64,000 nucleotides of DNA from Vibrio pacinii DSM 19139 (GTDB lineage Bacteria; Pseudomonadota; Gammaproteobacteria; Enterobacterales; Vibrionaceae). Made by a program: the position numbers and the translations under genes. The stretch is from NCBI RefSeq assembly GCF_000711795.1, contig NZ_JONH01000018.1:1-64000 (forward strand). The letters are read 5' to 3'. Shown piece after piece: positions 60,581-64,000 of the stretch. Position 1 is the stretch's first letter. Every line of letters starts with the position of its first letter. The notes beneath the pieces were generated by a model. That model made no database searches. It saw only the letters and a program-made list of their open reading frames with translations, and was not told where the DNA came from.

Positions 60581-61516
60581 ATGGCGTTAAAGCCGAAACA
60601 ATCGCATTGGAAGCAATGGACGCTGTTGGCAGCACTGACTTTGCCTGCCTGGTCAATGCCAACATTGGCTGACGAATTTTTGTGTGATGCCACACAAGCC
60701 GCCACGGATCAACTGCCGGTGCTTGATGGTGCTTGCCCAGTAGGAAAAGGGTTGTGGGGCAAAGCGAAACCGACAGGGTCGCTGTCAACGTTTTGGATTC
60801 AATGTGGTGTGTTTAGCAAGCCTTTGCCATTGACCAAAGCGAAACAGCTCTATAAGCATATTTCGACCGATGTTTGGGCTAAACCTGAAGACAAGGCTTA
60901 TCGTTGCTTGATTGGTCCATACACTGATTTCTCTATTGCTCAGCAAGAGTTAGCCAAAGTAAAAACACAACCAGAGTACAAGCAAGCGTTTATCCGTGAG
61001 GTCGTCAAAGGTGCACCGCGCCAATCAGTGCGACCTGCGAACAAACCGATCGCCAAACCTAAACTGGAAAAACAAGCCACGACCGTGCTTGCTGTGCCCG
61101 CAGAAAAGGCGCCAGTCATTGCTACGCAGCCTAAAATGGCTTCAAAACCTAAAATGAACAAACCTATGGATGAGGTGATGATTCGCCTTAGCGCAAACGT
61201 GGCCAATCTTGAGTACAAAGTGCCTTATAGCATCGCTGATGGTGAGCAGTTCTACATGGAGCACGACTTAGCATGGAATCGTTTAGACTACCAAGGTGCG
61301 TATAAAACCTGCTATCGCTTAGGGATGCGTTTAGCGACCCAAGATGAATGGCAAGACTTGATTGATTCGAAAGTGATGCAGCAAGCTAAATGGCCAATGC
61401 ATTTACCTTATTGGGGAGCCGAGAAAACGGGGCTCTTCACTAGCGGTAAAGTGACCCAACTGAAAGGCACTTCTTTGCTCAATGTCATGTGCGTAAAGTC
61501 GTTCGAGCAGCAGTAA
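60581..61516 (+). CDS. secreted SPOR-domain protein with an FGE-like C-terminal segment
   Basis: A 311-residue protein with a signal peptide (about 1-31). A SPOR-like repeat follows at about 65-130 (FWIQCGVFSKPLPLTKAKQL, YRCLIGPYTDFSIAQQELAK), then a Pro/Lys/Ala-rich linker at 145-205. The C-terminal domain (AYKTCYRLGMRLATQDEWQD, LPYWGAEKTGLFTSGK, NVMCVK) recalls sulfatase-modifying-factor folds. SPOR domains bind denuded septal peptidoglycan. The combined function is unknown. Confidence 0.75.
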   Translation: MALKPKQSHWKQWTLLAALTLPAWSMPTLADEFLCDATQAATDQLPVLDGACPVGKGLWGKAKPTGSLSTFWIQCGVFSKPLPLTKAKQLYKHISTDVWAKPEDKAYRCLIGPYTDFSIAQQELAKVKTQPEYKQAFIREVVKGAPRQSVRPANKPIAKPKLEKQATTVLAVPAEKAPVIATQPKMASKPKMNKPMDEVMIRLSANVANLEYKVPYSIADGEQFYMEHDLAWNRLDYQGAYKTCYRLGMRLATQDEWQDLIDSKVMQQAKWPMHLPYWGAEKTGLFTSGKVTQLKGTSLLNVMCVKSFEQQ

Positions 61517-61517
61517 G

Positions 61518-62279
61518 TTAATTACTGCTGTTCTTTTCTGCCTCTTCAAGCAGTTCAAGGTACTTCTTCTCCACGAACTCCTTCTCTTTCCCTAGGTGAT
61601 GCAGCTGTTGTTGTGACGCCTCTAATTCGGCGCTTAGTGCGGCCGTATCGCCTTGTGCTGACAGTTTTTGCTTGTATTGTTCTATTCGTTCAAGCAATTG
61701 TTGTTTCTCTTGCTGGAACTCTTGAGCCAAACTGGCTGCGCCTCCGGCCTCACTGATTTGGATGTACTCCTGTTCAAGTTGGTCAAACTGCTTTTTAAGT
61801 TGCTGTTTCTCGATTTGCAGGCCTTCAACGGTATCGGTCTGTTGCATCAGTTTATTCTTGGCTCGGCGCAGACCATTAACGCTCTTATCCAAATCCCCTT
61901 TGAGTTTTTTGATCAGCCGATGGGAGTTATTGAGCTTCTGATTAAGCTCTTCAATTGACGCTTGCTCTTGCTCAGTGAGATCTTCTTTGGCGGCTTTAAT
62001 CTGTGAAACCTGACTTTCTAATGCTTGTTGAATGATGATTAAGTCATTGAGAGTGTCACTGTTTTCTGTTGTGTAGCCGAGCGCTTTGTCGACCGATTGC
62101 TGACATAAGTCATAGGTGTCTTTGTCCATATCGCGGTGGTTAACCACTTGGCGGGCAAAGTGGCGAAACTCGCGCAAAATCAGCAATAAAATGATAAACC
62201 AAGCCAGAAGGATCAGTAGACCGAAATCGATGGCGAGAGCCACGAGGTTTTCTGAGCTCATTAGGGGCGCTAGATCCAT
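61518..62279 (-). CDS. membrane-anchored coiled-coil protein
   Basis: A 253-residue protein with one N-terminal transmembrane helix (about 12-35, AIDFGLLILLAWFIILLLIL) and a long coiled coil for most of the rest (heptad-rich LKKQFDQLEQEYIQI). No catalytic domain was seen and I do not recognise it. It is divergent from the response regulator gene and convergent with the SPOR gene. A role as a signalling scaffold is only inference. Confidence 0.7.
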   Translation of the reverse strand: MDLAPLMSSENLVALAIDFGLLILLAWFIILLLILREFRHFARQVVNHRDMDKDTYDLCQQSVDKALGYTTENSDTLNDLIIIQQALESQVSQIKAAKEDLTEQEQASIEELNQKLNNSHRLIKKLKGDLDKSVNGLRRAKNKLMQQTDTVEGLQIEKQQLKKQFDQLEQEYIQISEAGGAASLAQEFQQEKQQLLERIEQYKQKLSAQGDTAALSAELEASQQQLHHLGKEKEFVEKKYLELLEEAEKNSSN

Positions 62280-62383
62280 TTATTTCCTCAAAATTTGCCA
62301 CATACATCGACTCTAAGTTTAGTTGTCTGACAAAAATATGCCTATAATTTAAACAGTTCTGATGCTTTAGGTGATGGTGGTTA

Positions 62384-63268
62384 GTGAAAATACTGATAGT
62401 TGATGATAGTAAAGCGACTTTAGAGATTGTTAGGCGAGGTTTAGAGAGCTTCGGTTACTGCCGCTTGTCGATCAAAAAAACCTGTGATGCCCGCGAGGCT
62501 ATTGAGTTGGCTAAAGAGTGGCAACCCGACATCGTCTTAACGGATTGGTATATGCCCGAAATGTCGGGGCTAACGGTAACCAAAGAGCTGATGAAACTTA
62601 ACTCTGAGATTAAAGTTGGCATGATTACGACGGTCGATGATCAGTTGCAGATACAGCAGGCCAAAGCAGCGGGGGCGAGTTTTGTGCTGACCAAGCCGTT
62701 TGAAGATAGCCAACTACATCGCTTGCTGCTGCCTTTAGTTCAAGGTGCAGAAGAGAGCCGAAAAACTCTCGACTCGGTGAGCGATGTCCAAAAAGAGCTC
62801 GCACTACCTAAGTTGTCACAACTTGAGAAATTACTAAAACGCGAACTGGGTGACGCGCTCAGCCTAACCAACTTAGCGGCGCAGAGCTTTGATGAGAGCA
62901 AGATTCCTTGCGTACTGGCGGTGTATGAAGACAGTGCGACACAAAGGCCAAGAGCGGTTGCTATGCTCGACTTAGAGGCAATTTGTCTCTTCTCAAAGGC
63001 CAGTAGATCTGAGCGTGAGCAAGTGTTAGAGGAAAAATTGGTGAGTAAAGGCACTTTAGATGCTTGTCAGGAAGTATTAGGCCGCTCGGCACTGGCATTT
63101 CTCGATAGTCAAACACGTAAAAGTTTACGCCTGAAAAACATCAGCTTTGTTCCTGCTGAGTTTGATAAGCTTAAAACATTGTATGACAAACCCGCTGATA
63201 AGCGCGTGGATTTCAGCTGCCAGAATGGTGATGAATTAGTTGGAAAGGTCACTTTAGTGGGTTTCTAG
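62384..63268 (+). CDS. response regulator with an unassigned C-terminal domain
   Basis: A 294-residue protein starting at GTG 62384. A full CheY-type receiver fills residues 1-120, with acid pocket D7/D8, phospho-acceptor D54, T82/T83 and K104. The C-terminal ~160 residues (RPRAVAMLDLEAICLFSKASR, GTLDACQEVLGRSALAFLDS) do not match an HTH and vaguely resemble CheX/CheC-like phosphatase domains, which I cannot confirm. No cognate kinase is adjacent. Confidence 0.8.
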   Translation: MKILIVDDSKATLEIVRRGLESFGYCRLSIKKTCDAREAIELAKEWQPDIVLTDWYMPEMSGLTVTKELMKLNSEIKVGMITTVDDQLQIQQAKAAGASFVLTKPFEDSQLHRLLLPLVQGAEESRKTLDSVSDVQKELALPKLSQLEKLLKRELGDALSLTNLAAQSFDESKIPCVLAVYEDSATQRPRAVAMLDLEAICLFSKASRSEREQVLEEKLVSKGTLDACQEVLGRSALAFLDSQTRKSLRLKNISFVPAEFDKLKTLYDKPADKRVDFSCQNGDELVGKVTLVGF

Positions 63269-63274
63269 GCGCAA

Positions 63275-63307
63275 AAAGAAAAGGATGCATCGGCATCCTT
63301 TTCTTTA
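63275..63307. terminator. bidirectional terminator between the response regulator and gor
   Basis: AAAGAAAAGGATG-CATCGG-CATCCTTTTCTTT between convergent genes. Confidence 0.88.
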
Positions 63308-63319
63308 TTTATCAGATTC

Positions 63320-64000
63320 TTATCTCATGGTAACAAACTCTTCAGAGCCCGTCGGGTGAATTGCGACCACAGAATCGAAGTCAGCTTTAGTCGCGCCCAT
63401 CTTCATCGCAACAGCGAAGCCTTGAATCATCTCATCGACGGTAAAGCCGATACCGTGAAGGCCGACAACTGTCTCTTCTTCGCCGGCGCAAACCAGTTTC
63501 ATTTTACATGGCTGTCGGTGCTTGGTGACGGCGGTGTACATCGCGGTAAAACCAGAGGTGTACACTTTGATGTTATCTTTGCCGTATTTCTGCTCAGCTT
63601 CTTGAGTGGTTAGGCCAATAGTACCGATTGGTGGGTGGCTAAATACCACCGTTGGGACCAAGTCGTAATCCATCTTGGCATTGGTTTTACCATTGAATAG
63701 ACGCTCAGAAAGCTGACGGCCGGCTTTTACAGCTACAGGCGTGAGCTCAATACCGCCTTCCATGATGTCACCCACACAGTAGATGCCAGGCACGTTAGTC
63801 GCTTGGAATTCATCGACCTTAATGTAGCCACGATCATTGGTTTCTACACCAGTAGAAGCAAGGTTAATCGCATCGGTTGCTGGGTGGCGGCCAATCGCCC
63901 AAATCAATTGGTCAACGTTTTGTGTATTGCCATTCCCTAGATGCAGTGTCAGGCTGCCGTCTGCTTCTTTGACTACTTGTTTTGGTACCGAATGCGTATG
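63320..64000 (-). CDS. gor: glutathione reductase, C-terminal part (cut by window end)
   Basis: About 226 residues in frame to the window edge, so the N-terminus with the redox CxxxxC is outside. The visible part has the second NAD-domain end [14 protein letters not shown], the FAD contact [17 protein letters not shown] and the dimerisation domain with the catalytic [12 protein letters not shown]. It reduces GSSG with NADPH. Confidence 0.94.
   Translation of the reverse strand, partial: HTHSVPKQVVKEADGSLTLHLGNGNTQNVDQLIWAIGRHPATDAINLASTGVETNDRGYIKVDEFQATNVPGIYCVGDIMEGGIELTPVAVKAGRQLSERLFNGKTNAKMDYDLVPTVVFSHPPIGTIGLTTQEAEQKYGKDNIKVYTSGFTAMYTAVTKHRQPCKMKLVCAGEEETVVGLHGIGFTVDEMIQGFAVAMKMGATKADFDSVVAIHPTGSEEFVTMR

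Overview
The window is chromosomal DNA from a gammaproteobacterium of the Vibrionaceae. The evidence is the gene content and order (crcB-thiCEFSGH, uspA-ftnA-uspB, rmuC-ubiEJB-tatABC, hemB-ryhB-polA-spf-engB, ilvY/ilvC, a vexRAB-type RND pump, rep), a Vibrio-type long RyhB, a CsrB-family RNA and a tRNA-Pro/tRNA-His repeat array. From memory, the order matches the origin-proximal part of V. cholerae chromosome 1. Four parS centromere sites support an origin-proximal location. No prophage, insertion sequence, CRISPR array or integron cassette was seen. The window is mostly core genome.

Region by region. 1-870: a degenerate tRNA-Trp with a terminator, then the fluoride channel gene crcB. 870-7170: a TPP-riboswitch-controlled thiamine operon, thiC-thiE(fused)-thiF-thiS-thiG-thiH, closed by a parS site and a bidirectional terminator. 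7249-17951: an M24 aminopeptidase, a LysR regulator with a divergent Bcr/CflA-type exporter, a small H-NS-like protein, asnC, a large periplasmic-sensor/PAS/GGDEF/EAL protein, rsmJ, a Cys/Lys-rich unknown protein and an EamA permease. 18024-22672: uspA, ftnA, uspB, a YhiN-type flavoprotein, an HDOD protein and a second EamA permease. 22840-32299: rmuC, the ubiquinone genes ubiE-ubiJ-ubiB, tatABC, a Na+/H+ antiporter, tatD and hemB.

32366-45366: a GNAT protein, then an RNA-rich stretch. This holds ryhB behind a Fur box, a DnaA-box and GATC cluster upstream of polA, Spot 42, a second small-RNA candidate, engB, cytochrome c4 and a CsrB-family RNA with 15 GGA triplets. A methyltransferase, yihI, a DUF2489 protein, hemN, ilvY, ilvC and ubiK follow. 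45528-53106: vexB-vexA-vexR with an 18-bp perfect palindrome upstream of vexR, then rep and cytochrome c5. 53408-54218: an Arg-His-(pseudoPro)-Pro-His-(pseudoPro)-Pro tRNA operon. 54219-64000: a long AT-rich gap, a four-gene peptide-type ABC importer with a fused double ATPase, a SPOR-domain protein, a membrane coiled-coil protein divergent from a response regulator, and the C-terminal part of gor, which is cut by the window end.

Several genes work together: TPP feedback on thiamine synthesis; iron control (RyhB/Fur, ferritin, heme genes hemB and hemN, cytochromes c4 and c5); carbon and global control by RNA (Spot 42, CsrB type); quinone synthesis (ubiE, ubiJ, ubiB, ubiK) beside Tat export; and chromosome maintenance (parS, polA, rep, rmuC). 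The least explained elements are the paired tRNA-Pro-like pseudogenes, the tRNA-Trp remnant, the second RNA candidate between spf and engB, the polA upstream region and the unassigned small proteins.
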